NCBI GenBank assembly: GCA_018240895.1
Contig: JAFEEX010000043.1
Coordinates: 1-47,793 of the forward strand
Direction: 5' to 3'
Origin: Pseudomonadota bacterium
GTDB lineage: Bacteria > Pseudomonadota > Alphaproteobacteria > Sphingomonadales > Sphingomonadaceae
Length of the DNA stretch: 47,793 nt
The translations under genes were made by a program, and so were the position numbers. This document shows positions 35,615 through 43,697 of this stretch, one piece after another. The notes under the pieces were generated by a model. The model was not told the DNA's origin. It saw only the letters and a list, made by a program, of their open reading frames with translations, and ran no database searches. The stretch's first letter is position 1, and each line of letters starts with the position of its first letter.

Positions 35615-37339
35615 ATGGGTGAGGGTTTTTCCGAATGGATTCCGGCGGGCTGGCCGGCGATGAGTCTGGCACAGACCGAGGCCATACTCTGCGCCCCGGG
35701 TGAACGGTTTGAGATGGAAACCGTCACCATCCGCGGTGTGCCGACCCGGGTGTGGAAAAATGCCCCGCCAAACCTTGCCGTGCTGGCGCAGGTCGCCCGA
35801 AGCCACGGCGACGCAACTTTCCTGATCTATGAGGATGAACGTGTCAGCTTTGATGCGTGGTTCCGCGCGGTGGCGGCGCTGGCCGGCCATTTGCGCGAAC
35901 TGGGCGTCGGCAAGGGCGACAGGGCGGCGCTGGCCATGCGCAACCTGCCCGAATGGCCGGTGGCGTTTTTTGCCGCGGTAACGATCGGGGCAATCTGCGT
36001 TCCGCTCAACGCCTGGTGGACCGGGGCGGAACTGGCCTATGGCCTGTCCAATTCGGGGGCCAGGGTGCTGATCTGCGATGGGGAGCGGCTTGACCGCATT
36101 CTGCCCCATCGCGGTGAACTGCCCGCCCTGGCCCAGGTGCTGGCGGCGCGCCGTCAGGATCTGCCAGCCGGGGTTTCCGCGCTGGAAGGCGTGATCGGCC
36201 CTTCCTCTGCCTGGGCGGCGCTGCCGCCGTGCGAATTGCCAGAGGCCCCGATCGCGCCTGATGATGCGGCGACGATCCTTTACACATCGGGCACCACCGG
36301 TAATCCCAAGGGCGCGCTGGGCACGCACCGCAACTTCGTCACCAACATCTTTTCCAGCGCCTATGCCGCCGCACGGCAGGTGCTGCGCCGGGGCGATCCG
36401 CTGCCCGATCCGGAACGCAAGGTGCTGCTGACGGTGATTCCGCTGTTTCACGCCACGGCGTGCAGCGCCACCCTGATGGGGGTGCTGGCGGCCGGGCACA
36501 CCATGATCCTGATGCACAAGTGGGATCCGGTCAAAGCCTTCCAGATCATCGAGCGGGAAAAGGTCAATGCCACCGGCGGGGTGCCGACCATTGCCTGGCA
36601 ACTGATCGAACACCCCGCCCGGGCCAAATATGATCTCTCCTCGCTGGAAAGCATCGGCTATGGCGGCGCGCCTTCTGCCCCGGAACTGGTGCGCAAGATC
36701 CGCGAGGTGTTCGGCGCGCTGCCCGGCAACGGCTGGGGCATGACCGAAACCACCGCCACCGTCACCACGCATTCCGCCGAGGACTATCTCAACCGCCCGA
36801 CCAGCGCCGGGCCGCCGGTAGCGGTCGCCAGCCTGAAAGTGCTGGGCAAGGATGGGCGGGAATTGCCGGTGGGCGAGGTGGGAGAGCTTTACGCCGCCGG
36901 GCCGATGATCGTGGAGGGATACTGGCAAAACCCCGAGGCGAGCGCGGCTACCTTCATCCAGGGCTGGGTCCGCACCGGCGATCTGGCCTATCTGGATGAT
37001 GAAGGCTTCTGCTTCATCGCCGACCGTGCCAAGGACATCGTCATCCGCGGCGGAGAGAACATCTACTCGTCAGAAGTGGAGAACGTGCTGTACGATCACC
37101 CGGCGGTGATGGACGCGGCGGTTGTCGGCATTGCCCACCACACTTTGGGTGAGGAACCGGCGGCGGTGGTCCACCTGAAGCCAGGCGCAGAGGCCAGCGA
37201 GGATGACCTGCGCGCCTTCGTGGGTGACCGCCTCGCCGCCTTCAAGGTGCCAGTGCGGATCCTGTTCCTGCCCGAAACCCTGCCGCGCAACGCCAATGGC
37301 AAGATCCTGAAGAAGGATTTGAAGGCGCTGTTTGGTTAG
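35615..37339 (+). CDS. Acyl-CoA synthetase (class I adenylate-forming enzyme)
   Basis: Activates a carboxylic acid via an acyl-adenylate to the CoA thioester. The 574-residue protein has the P-loop motif ILYTSGTTGNPKGAL, the A5 motif GWGMTETTATVT, A7 VRTGDLAYLDDEG, the hinge DRAKDIVIRGGENIYS and a C-terminal lysine motif PRNANGKILKKDLK. It is most like long-chain or branched acyl-CoA synthetases of degradation pathways; the substrate is not readable. GGAGG lies six bases before the ATG at 35615 and only three before the ATG at 35612, so 35615 is preferred. It could supply substrates to the acyl-CoA cluster at 3-10 kb, but no direct link is visible. Confidence 0.93.
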   Translation: MGEGFSEWIPAGWPAMSLAQTEAILCAPGERFEMETVTIRGVPTRVWKNAPPNLAVLAQVARSHGDATFLIYEDERVSFDAWFRAVAALAGHLRELGVGKGDRAALAMRNLPEWPVAFFAAVTIGAICVPLNAWWTGAELAYGLSNSGARVLICDGERLDRILPHRGELPALAQVLAARRQDLPAGVSALEGVIGPSSAWAALPPCELPEAPIAPDDAATILYTSGTTGNPKGALGTHRNFVTNIFSSAYAAARQVLRRGDPLPDPERKVLLTVIPLFHATACSATLMGVLAAGHTMILMHKWDPVKAFQIIEREKVNATGGVPTIAWQLIEHPARAKYDLSSLESIGYGGAPSAPELVRKIREVFGALPGNGWGMTETTATVTTHSAEDYLNRPTSAGPPVAVASLKVLGKDGRELPVGEVGELYAAGPMIVEGYWQNPEASAATFIQGWVRTGDLAYLDDEGFCFIADRAKDIVIRGGENIYSSEVENVLYDHPAVMDAAVVGIAHHTLGEEPAAVVHLKPGAEASEDDLRAFVGDRLAAFKVPVRILFLPETLPRNANGKILKKDLKALFG

Positions 37340-37585
37340 GATCGCCGGCAGTTGGTCGCACCGGACAGGGTTTGTAGCCGCCTTCACGGCCTGTCTCATA
37401 ATCGGACATTGCCGCGCAAAAATATAGGCCCCTGTTGCCGTTGCGCGAAATATGAATTATTGATTAACGAGTGATTCGGCCTTTTGTGAAAATGTGCGGA
37501 ATCGCTAAAACATAATCCTGAATGGTCGCGAATTCCTGATGCCGGCGCTTGTGCCGGTGAGTGCAAGTTGTGGAGTAAACCGACC
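37340..37585. other. Intergenic region before the PEP-CTERM gene; nothing assignable
   Basis: The longest gene-free stretch, moderately AT-rich from 37410 to 37530. It contains a short hairpin, CCGGC-GCTTGT-GCCGG, near 37542-37557. No sigma-54 type TGGCAC/TTGC pair, tRNA or clear open frame was found. It presumably holds the promoter and a leader. Confidence 0.4.
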
Positions 37586-38170
37586 ATGGCATTCGATAAG
37601 ACAGCAAAGCTAAAAGTTGCGGCGGGCGTTGCGGCGTTCTCTGCGGTTGCTCTCAGCGCGCCAGCCGCTGATGCGCACCTTGTTACCTTTGGCTGGAAGC
37701 AGACCACGGCTGGCACGGTTCTTTAAGGGGAACACTGGCATGGTGATCTGACTACCGCCTTTTCGGACAACGGGGGGATTCACATCACCGACACTGCCAC
37801 TGGCGCTACGATTACCGCGGCGTGGAGCGGGGTGATCAACAATACGCCGGAAGCCTTGCTGGCCCTGACCGGTTCGCAGGCCGATGCCGGCAATTGCTGC
37901 CAGGGTAGCTACAATGACTGGATGTTCACCGTGCCGATTCCGCTTGGCAACGGCGTCTATGATTTCTTCACCGGAACGGCGTGCTGCGTTGACACGATGA
38001 CGAGTCCTGAACGCGTCACGATCACCGGCATCACCAATCAGGGCGGCGGCATCGGCACTGGCACGGTTCCCGAACCCGCCACCTGGCTGACGATGATTCT
38101 GGGCTTTGGTCTGCTCGGCGCGTTCATGCGGCGGCGGCACAGCGAAACCGTCAAGGTCACCTACGCCTGA
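37586..38170 (+). pseudogene. PEP-CTERM-sorted exported protein interrupted by an in-frame TAA
   Basis: A single reading frame of 195 codons runs from the ATG at 37586 (GTGGAG about ten bases upstream) to the TGA at 38168-38170, except for a TAA at codon 47 (37724-37726). Before it lie a signal peptide (KLKVAAGVAAFSAVALSAPA, cut near ADA) and HLVTFGWKQTTAGTVL. After it the same frame continues at once with GEHWHGDLTTAFSDNGG and ends with a complete alphaproteobacterial PEP-CTERM anchor: VPEPATWLTMILGFGLLGAFMRRR. Protein character does not change across the stop, so one substitution in a codon such as TAC or TGG explains it. Two Cys-Cys pairs (QADAGNCCQG and GTACCVD) lie in the mature part. 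Sequencing error or readthrough remain possible. Confidence 0.8.
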
Positions 38171-38200
38171 TCGGCAACGGCTGTTGACGATTGAAAACAG

Positions 38201-38237
38201 GCGAAAGGCGGGCAGTCCCGGGCTGCCCGCCTTTCGC
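38201..38237 (+). terminator. Hairpin terminator after the PEP-CTERM gene
   Basis: GCGAAAGGCGGGCAG (38201-38215) and CTGCCCGCCTTTCGC (38223-38237) form a perfect 15-bp stem with a seven-base loop, followed by TGCTTTT. The T-tract is short but the stem is very stable, so this is the likely end of the PEP-CTERM transcript. It may act in both directions and also serve the convergent bioB. Confidence 0.8.
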
Positions 38238-38324
38238 TGCTTTTGCCGGGGAACCACGGCGTTAATTCAACAGGTCAAAACCAGGGCGCGTTGACGCGGG
38301 TCCAGCCCGATGCCGACAGTGTGC

Positions 38325-39347
38325 CTAACCGGCCATGGCCGGGCTTGCACAGCCGCTGCTGCATCCACCCGCAGCGCGCAGCGGTTCCTCGCCTTCCATC
38401 GGTTTCAGGCCAAGCCGGGCGAACAGCGCGGCATCGGCATCGTCCCCGGCATTGGCGGCGGTCAGCAATTTGTCCCCGGTGAAGATCGAATTGGCCCCGG
38501 CCAGAAAGCACAACGCCTGGGTGCTGGCGCTCATCGCCTCGCGTCCGGCGGACAGGCGGACCATCGACTGGGGCATGGTCAGCCGCGCGGCCGCAACAGT
38601 GCGGACAAATTCGATCTCGTCGATCTTCGCCAGCGGGGTATCGGCCAGCATATCGCCCAGCACGGTTCCCTTGATCGGCACCAGCGCGTTGATCGGCACG
38701 CTTTCCGGGTGGCGCGGCAGGGTGGCAAGCGCGTGGATGAAGCCGACCCGATCGGCCCGGCTCTCCCCCATCCCGACAATGCCGCCCGAACAGACCGCAA
38801 TCCCGGCGGAGCGGACGTGTTCTAGCGTATCGAGCCGTTCCGCGAAGCTGCGGGTGGTGATCACCTCGCCATAGCGCTCTGGCGAGGTATCGATGTTGTG
38901 ATTGTAATAATCCAGCCCCGCCTCGGCCAGTTGGCCGGCCTGGCCGGGGGTCAGCATTCCCAACGTCATGCAGGTTTCCATGCCCATGGCGCGAACGCCC
39001 TTCACGATTTCGACAATCGCGGGCATATCGCGGTCCTTGGGGTTGCGCCAGGCAGCCCCCATGCAGAAGCGCTGGCTGCCGGCATCGCGCGCGCGCGCCG
39101 CGCTTTGCAGCACCTCGCGCACGTCCATCAGCCGGGTCGCCTTGACGCCGCTGTCGGCGTGGACCGACTGGGCGCAATATCCGCAATCTTCGGGACAGCC
39201 GCCGGTCTTGATCGACAGCAGCGTGCAAAGCTGGATTTCATCCGGGCGGTGGTGCTGGCGGTGAATCTCTGCAGCGCGGAACAGCAGTTCTGTCACCGGC
39301 AGGTCGAACAGAGCGGCAATCTCTTCGCGGGTCCAGTCGGTACGCAT
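38325..39347 (-). CDS. bioB: Biotin synthase
   Basis: Radical-SAM enzyme inserting sulfur into dethiobiotin. The 340-residue protein has the 4Fe-4S motif Cys51-Cys55-Cys58 in [15 protein letters not shown], then [33 protein letters not shown] and the cluster-2 region LSAGREAM. A cysteine/serine-rich tail ([10 protein letters not shown]) is common in sphingomonad BioB. The start at 39347 (MRTDWTREE) has GGAGA upstream on the minus strand; a ten-base C run (G on the coding strand) lies just before that site. No other biotin genes and no BioR-type operator are visible, so it appears to be a lone gene. Confidence 0.96.
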   Translation of the reverse strand: MRTDWTREEIAALFDLPVTELLFRAAEIHRQHHRPDEIQLCTLLSIKTGGCPEDCGYCAQSVHADSGVKATRLMDVREVLQSAARARDAGSQRFCMGAAWRNPKDRDMPAIVEIVKGVRAMGMETCMTLGMLTPGQAGQLAEAGLDYYNHNIDTSPERYGEVITTRSFAERLDTLEHVRSAGIAVCSGGIVGMGESRADRVGFIHALATLPRHPESVPINALVPIKGTVLGDMLADTPLAKIDEIEFVRTVAAARLTMPQSMVRLSAGREAMSASTQALCFLAGANSIFTGDKLLTAANAGDDADAALFARLGLKPMEGEEPLRAAGGCSSGCASPAMAG

Positions 39348-39355
39348 CGGTGTCT

Positions 39356-39365
39356 CCCCCCCCCC
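39356..39365. repeat. Ten-base C homopolymer in the bioB leader
   Basis: Ten consecutive C on the plus strand (G on the bioB coding strand), 9-18 bases upstream of the bioB start and joined to its Shine-Dalgarno. Runs this long slip during replication and could vary the ribosome-binding spacing or be a sequencing artefact. Confidence 0.7.
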
Positions 39366-39422
39366 AAATCCCGCCGCCTCTAGCAGACTGCGGGCCAGAG
39401 GCAACGGCGGCCCGTCAGGCCT

Positions 39423-40163
39423 TCACCGCGCTTTTCCCGGTTCCCGGTCGTCGCCCGGGCCGATCGCCCCCTGCTGCCAGGAACAGTGGACATCGCTGCG
39501 CCGCCAGTCCTGATGCAACTTGCGGGCATTGAGCGGAACGGCTTCGTCAAGAAGCGCGCAATTGTGGATACGGTCGGCGCGGAAGTGGCGAAAATCCTGG
39601 CGCAGTTCGCACCAGGCCGCGATCAGGCGCAAGGTTTCGGTATAGGCGATCGCGGCCGGCCAGATCCGCCGCCGGGTGGTTTTCCCTGCCGCATCGCAAT
39701 AATCGATGTCCAGCTTGCGCCGGGTGCGAATTGCCTGGCGGACCAGCGCCACATCAAACCGATCGGCTTCAATCCGGACAAAGCTGACAGCCTTCAGGTT
39801 CGCATCAAGCACGACCGGCCGCAGCGGCTCGGGCACGGCGGCGCTCAGCTTGGCGATCAGATCGCGCGCGCCGCGGGCCAGCGTGCCATCGCCGCGCGCC
39901 GCCACCCAGGTTGCGCCCAGCACCGCCGCTTCCAGCTCATCGGGGGTCAGCATCATCGGCGGCATATCGAAATCGCTGTCGATGACATAGCCGATCCCGG
40001 CCTCCCCCCGGATCGGCACGCGCTGGGCGATCAGTTCAGCCATGTCGCGATAGACCGTGCGCAGCGACACCTCCAGCTCGCGTGCCAGGGCATCGCCCGT
40101 CACCGGCTGGCGGTGCGATCGCAGCACCTGGATGATCTGGAAAAGGCGTTCGGTTCTTCGCAT
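39423..40163 (-). CDS. YafY-type transcriptional regulator (HTH-11 plus WYL domain)
   Basis: The 246-residue protein has an N-terminal DeoR-like winged helix (about 1-60, RRTERLFQIIQVLRSHRQPVTGDALARELEVSLRTVYRDM) and a WYL ligand-sensing domain (about 130-225, with KLDIDYCDAAGKTTRR and IWPAAIAYTETLRLIAAWCELR). WYL regulators of this type usually control an adjacent divergent gene. Here that is the glutathione-transferase-like gene, and a perfect palindrome lies between them. The start at 40163 (MRRTERLFQ) is the family N-terminus; more upstream codons overlap the palindrome. Confidence 0.92.
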   Translation of the reverse strand: MRRTERLFQIIQVLRSHRQPVTGDALARELEVSLRTVYRDMAELIAQRVPIRGEAGIGYVIDSDFDMPPMMLTPDELEAAVLGATWVAARGDGTLARGARDLIAKLSAAVPEPLRPVVLDANLKAVSFVRIEADRFDVALVRQAIRTRRKLDIDYCDAAGKTTRRRIWPAAIAYTETLRLIAAWCELRQDFRHFRADRIHNCALLDEAVPLNARKLHQDWRRSDVHCSWQQGAIGPGDDREPGKAR

Positions 40164-40184
40164 CGCTGGCACAGTTGCAGAAGA

Positions 40185-40208
40185 CTGCTGACAGCATGGT
40201 GTCAGCAG
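40185..40208. promoter_or_regulatory. Palindromic operator between WYL regulator and GST gene
   Basis: CTGCTGACA (40185-40193) and TGTCAGCAG (40200-40208) form a perfect 9-bp inverted repeat with a six-base spacer in the 89-bp divergent region. A TGACA/TGTCA core is what I recall for YafY-type operators. One site could control both genes. Confidence 0.75.
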
Positions 40209-40252
40209 GGCGTGTCTATGCGATGCCCTTCGCGTCAACAAGGAGCATATTC

Positions 40253-40975
40253 ATGACCGTTACACTCTATGGCTGGGGCGGGATGTTCGATCTGCCAAGC
40301 CCCAGCCCCTATGTGGCCAAGGCCGATATGCAGATGCAGATGCTGGGGATCGAATTTGACCGGGCCATTGCCGATCTGGAATCGGTCGGCAAGCACAAGG
40401 CGCCCTATGTCAATGACGGCGGCCAGGTGATCGAGGATTCAACCTTCATCCGCCGCCATTTTGAAGGGAAGACCGGCCGCGATCTTGATGCGGGCCTGTC
40501 ACCCCGGCAGCGCGCCGTGGCCCAGGCGCTTGGGGCGATGCTGGAAAATCGCCTGGCCCAGATCATGGCCTGCGAACGCTGGCTGATCGATACCAATTTC
40601 GATTCCGGACCGCGCCAGTTTTTTGCCGGCGTGCCTGATGCGATGCGCGATGCGGTTGTCGCCCAGGTCCGCGATGATTTTCGCCGGACCATGCACGGGG
40701 CCGGATTTGGCCGGCACAGCCGCGCGGAATTGATGCAGATCGCTGCGGCTGACATCGGCGCGGTGGCGGCGCTGCTGGGCGAACAGCAATGGCTGTTTGG
40801 TGACCATCCCAGCGCGGTTGATGCGGTTGCCTATGGCGTCCTCGCCGGCTCTGCCACCCGCTTTTTCGAAACCGAACTGGTTGACCTGATCGAGGCCCAG
40901 CCCAATCTGACCGCGTTCATCGCCCGGGCACAGCAGGCCTATTTCCCGGAAGATCGCTGGCCGCGGATGTCCTGA
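40253..40975 (+). CDS. Glutathione S-transferase-like protein
   Basis: The 240-residue protein has a thioredoxin-like N-terminal part (about 1-80: VTLYGWGGMFDLPSPSPYVAKADMQMQMLGI, then the cis-Pro and glutathione gamma-glutamyl site APYVNDGGQVIEDSTFI) and an all-helical C-terminal domain. The Ser/Pro-rich stretch SPSPYV replaces the usual catalytic Tyr/Ser/Cys motif, so the activity is uncertain. AAGGAG six bases upstream of 40253 fixes the start. Divergent from the WYL regulator, which probably represses it. Confidence 0.88.
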   Translation: MTVTLYGWGGMFDLPSPSPYVAKADMQMQMLGIEFDRAIADLESVGKHKAPYVNDGGQVIEDSTFIRRHFEGKTGRDLDAGLSPRQRAVAQALGAMLENRLAQIMACERWLIDTNFDSGPRQFFAGVPDAMRDAVVAQVRDDFRRTMHGAGFGRHSRAELMQIAAADIGAVAALLGEQQWLFGDHPSAVDAVAYGVLAGSATRFFETELVDLIEAQPNLTAFIARAQQAYFPEDRWPRMS

Positions 40976-41007
40976 TCCTGACTTGAATCCGGCGCGGGCG
41001 ATCCGCC

Positions 41008-41190
41008 TCAAACCTTGCGCACATTGCGCGCCAGCGTTTTGAAGCGGTCGCCCGATGCCTGACGCACGGTGATGGTGACATGGCCGGTTTTGCTGGTCTT
41101 GCGATCCTCCACCGTACCCGACCGGCCCTTGTGCGTACCGGCCACCACCATGCAGAAATCGCCGTCCTGCACCGTGCCATTGTCAGGCAT
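41008..41190 (-). CDS. Small KOW-motif protein
   Basis: About 60 residues with a KOW-like beta-barrel: DGDFCMVVAGTHKGRSGTVEDRKTSKTGHVTITVRQ, as found in ribosomal protein L24 and NusG. The C-terminus (DRFKTLARNVRKV) is basic, so RNA or nucleic-acid binding is likely. The start at 41190 overlaps the last eight bases of pyk; two earlier in-frame codons (41208 and 41211) lie further inside pyk and cannot be excluded. It is co-transcribed with and translationally linked to pyruvate kinase. Role unknown. Confidence 0.75.
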   Translation of the reverse strand: MPDNGTVQDGDFCMVVAGTHKGRSGTVEDRKTSKTGHVTITVRQASGDRFKTLARNVRKV

Positions 41191-42640
41191 GGTGTTTGCT
41201 GAGCTCATCACCGCTCAGCGTCACCACATGAAGCAGGTTGGTTGATCCCGGGGTGCCGAAGGGAACCCCGGCCAGCGTCACCAGCTTTGATCCCGCCCCG
41301 CCAAAACCGTGCCGCAGCGCCATCCGCTTGCCCTTGGCGATCATTTCCTCAAAGCTGCCGATGTCCTTGGTGTGGACGGGGTGCGTACCCCACAGCAGGG
41401 CCAGGCGGCGGGCGATCTTTTGCGACGGGGTCAGCACCATGATCGGCACCGATGGTCGTTCGCGCGCAACCCGGCGGGCGGTGCTGCCCGATCCGGTGAA
41501 GACGATGATCCCGGTAACATTGACCGTCTCGGCAATCCGCGCACTGGCATAGGACAGCGCGTCGGCAGTGGTCGAATCGGGCTGCACCTCGGTAAAGTGG
41601 ACCCGTTCGGCATAGCCGGGATCGCTTTCAACCTGAGCGGCGATGCGGTGCATGATCGTCACCGCTTCTTCTGGCCAGGCCCCGCTGGCGGTTTCGGCGG
41701 ACAGCATCACGGCGTCGGCCCCGTCATAAACCGCATTGGCCACGTCGGACACTTCGGCGCGGGTCGGGGCCGGGCTTTCGATCATCGATTCGAGCATCTG
41801 GGTGGCGACCACCACCGGCTTGCCCGATCGCCGGGTGGTGGCGACGATCCGCTTTTGCAGCGGGGGCACGTCTTCCGGGTTGAGTTCAACACCCAGATCG
41901 CCGCGCGCCACCATGATTCCGTCAGACAGTTCGATGATTTCATCAAGCCGCTCGACCGCGGCTGGTTTTTCAATCTTGGCCATCAGCGCGGTGGTGCTGG
42001 TGCCCATCAGCCGCCGCGCCTCGGCCACGTCCTCGGGCCGCTGGACAAAGGACAGCGCAATCCAGTCCGCCCCGTGTTCCAGCGCGAAAGACAGGTCACG
42101 CCGGTCCTTGTCAGTCAATGCCGGAACGGGGACGACCGCATCGGGCACGTTAACGCCCTTGCGATCGGAAATCACCCCGCCAACCTCTGCCGAACACAGG
42201 ATATGATCATCGTCAGCCACGATCACCCGCAGGCGCAGCTTGCCATCGTCGATCAGCAGGCGCTGCCCCTTTTTCAGGATGCCGAACAATTCGGGATGCG
42301 GCAGGCAGACGCGGTTTTCGTCACCCGGTGCGGGATGGCGATCAAAGCTGAAATGGGCGGAATGGCGGATCACCGCCTTGCCATCCTTGAACAGGCCGAC
42401 GCGCAGCTTGGGCCCCTGCAGATCGCACAGCACGGCAACCGGGCGGCCAAAATCCTTTTCGGCGGCACGCACCGCCGCAATCGTCGCGGCGTGGGTTTCA
42501 TGGTCGCCGTGGCTCATGTTGACGCGAAAGGCATCGGCGCCCGCGCGCAGCAACCGGGCGATCATTTCCGGTGAGCGGCTGGCTGGGCCAAGCGTTGCCA
42601 GAATTTTCACTTTGCGCCCGCGCGGATCGGTCTTCGCCAC
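41183..42640 (-). CDS. pyk: Pyruvate kinase
   Basis: Final step of glycolysis, PEP plus ADP to pyruvate plus ATP. The 485-residue protein has ILATLGPASRSPEM at the N-terminus, RVNMSHGDHETH, CDLQGPKLRVG, AKIEKPAAVERLDEI (active-site Lys and metal-binding Glu), ARGDLGVEL and TRAEVSDVANAVYDGADAVMLSAETASG. The C-terminal allosteric domain is complete. It is followed in the same transcript by the KOW gene. Divergent from the DUF1244/gapR group with a 66-bp gap. Confidence 0.96.
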   Translation of the reverse strand: MAKTDPRGRKVKILATLGPASRSPEMIARLLRAGADAFRVNMSHGDHETHAATIAAVRAAEKDFGRPVAVLCDLQGPKLRVGLFKDGKAVIRHSAHFSFDRHPAPGDENRVCLPHPELFGILKKGQRLLIDDGKLRLRVIVADDDHILCSAEVGGVISDRKGVNVPDAVVPVPALTDKDRRDLSFALEHGADWIALSFVQRPEDVAEARRLMGTSTTALMAKIEKPAAVERLDEIIELSDGIMVARGDLGVELNPEDVPPLQKRIVATTRRSGKPVVVATQMLESMIESPAPTRAEVSDVANAVYDGADAVMLSAETASGAWPEEAVTIMHRIAAQVESDPGYAERVHFTEVQPDSTTADALSYASARIAETVNVTGIIVFTGSGSTARRVARERPSVPIMVLTPSQKIARRLALLWGTHPVHTKDIGSFEEMIAKGKRMALRHGFGGAGSKLVTLAGVPFGTPGSTNLLHVVTLSGDELSKHHA

Positions 42641-42706
42641 TTTTGTTCCTTCCTCGTCAGGGCGCTTCTATGGCAAAGCGGCCCGCAAAGACCAAGGACT
42701 ACCCCG

Positions 42707-43042
42707 ATGAGCTGCAGCGAAAATACGAATGCGAACGCCGCCGATCCGCTTGAAACGCTGGATGATGCGGTTGCCGCCGCCGCCTTCCGGCGGCTGGTGC
42801 GCCACCTGCGCCACCGCCATGACGCGCAGAATATCGATCTGATGGGACTGGCGGGGTTCTGCCGCAATTGCCTGGCTGACTGGATTCGCGACGCCGGCGC
42901 GCCCTTTGACAAGGAAGAAGCCCGCGCGGTGATCCACGGGATGCCGGCGGCCGAATGGAAAGCACGTTTCCACAGGGAAGCGACGCAGGACCAGCTGGAT
43001 CGCATGGCCCAGAGCTTGAAGAAGAACGCCCCCGCCCCCTAA
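42707..43042 (+). CDS. DUF1244 family protein
   Basis: The 111-residue protein has AAFRRLVRHLRHRHDAQNIDLMGLAGFCRNCLADWI and the later HGMPAAEWKARFHREATQ, the DUF1244 signature. Two cysteines in FCRNCL could bind a metal. Function is unknown; it is a conserved small helical protein of alphaproteobacteria. AAGGA about nine bases upstream supports the start. It lies 42 bases before gapR on the same strand and is likely co-transcribed with it. Confidence 0.88.
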   Translation: MSCSENTNANAADPLETLDDAVAAAAFRRLVRHLRHRHDAQNIDLMGLAGFCRNCLADWIRDAGAPFDKEEARAVIHGMPAAEWKARFHREATQDQLDRMAQSLKKNAPAP

Positions 43043-43084
43043 GAGCGCGCCAACCGATTCTCAATTTACCGGAGTTTTCCCATC

Positions 43085-43321
43085 ATGGCCAATGCCACCG
43101 ACGACCGCCTGCGCCTGCTGATCGAGCGCATCGAACGCCTTGAGGAAGAGAAGAAAGGCATCGGCGATGACATCAAGGACGTCTATGCCGAGGGCAAGGC
43201 GGTGGGTTATGACAGCAAGATCATGCGCCAGATCGTCCGCCTGCGGAAGATGAAGCCCGATGACCGGGCCGAAATGGAAATGCTGCTTGATACCTACAAG
43301 GCGGCATTGGGTATCGGCTGA
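43085..43321 (+). CDS. gapR: GapR (DUF2312) nucleoid-associated protein
   Basis: The 78-residue helical protein ([58 protein letters not shown]) matches DUF2312. In Caulobacter the member GapR tetramerises around overtwisted, positively supercoiled DNA ahead of replication forks. Length is close to that of the Caulobacter protein. ACCGGAG is visible about ten bases upstream of the ATG. Set between DUF1244 and a YbjQ-type gene; no regulatory site is recognised. Confidence 0.92.
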   Translation: MANATDDRLRLLIERIERLEEEKKGIGDDIKDVYAEGKAVGYDSKIMRQIVRLRKMKPDDRAEMEMLLDTYKAALGIG

Positions 43322-43379
43322 TCTTGGCAGCGCGACGGGGCTTCCTATCGCGGTTGCCCACACCACAAGGGAGCCACCA

Positions 43380-43697
43380 ATGATTTCAACCACCACCAAC
43401 GCGATCGAGGGCCATCCGGTCCAGAAATACCTCGGCATCGTCACTGGCGAGGTGATTGTGGGCGCGAATATTTTTCGCGATCTGTTTGCCTCGGTGCGGG
43501 ACATCGTTGGGGGCCGCTCGGGGAGCTATGAAGACGTGCTGGCCCGCGCGCGCAAGCAGGCGCTTGAGGAAATGGAAGGCCACGCCGCCGCGCTGGGCGG
43601 GAACGCGGTGATCGGGGTCGATATCGATTACGAGGTGCTGGGCGCCAACGGATCGATGCTGATGGTCAGCACATCGGGCACCGCTGTAATCATCTAA
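43380..43697 (+). CDS. YbjQ-family (DUF74) protein
   Basis: The 105-residue protein contains [52 protein letters not shown] and [15 protein letters not shown], the YbjQ/DUF74 signature. The fold forms beta-rich pentamers of unclear function, sometimes annotated as heavy-metal binding. AAGGGAG lies seven bases before the ATG. The stop overlaps the stop of the convergent CPBP gene by two bases, leaving no room for a separate terminator. Confidence 0.9.
   Translation: MISTTTNAIEGHPVQKYLGIVTGEVIVGANIFRDLFASVRDIVGGRSGSYEDVLARARKQALEEMEGHAAALGGNAVIGVDIDYEVLGANGSMLMVSTSGTAVII

Noticed and set aside
37340-37585. tRNA or small RNA gene in the longest intergenic region
   Set aside because: No cloverleaf, CCA-end or strong promoter-terminator pair could be found by eye.
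38201-38237. CRISPR or attachment-site repeat
   Set aside because: It is a single hairpin with a short T-tract after a gene, best read as a terminator; no repeat-spacer series exists anywhere in the window.
42670-42753. Short frame MAKRPAKTKDYPDELQRKYE upstream of DUF1244
   Set aside because: It overlaps the DUF1244 start, lacks an evident ribosome site and has no recognised similarity; coding was not supported, although a leader peptide is not excluded.
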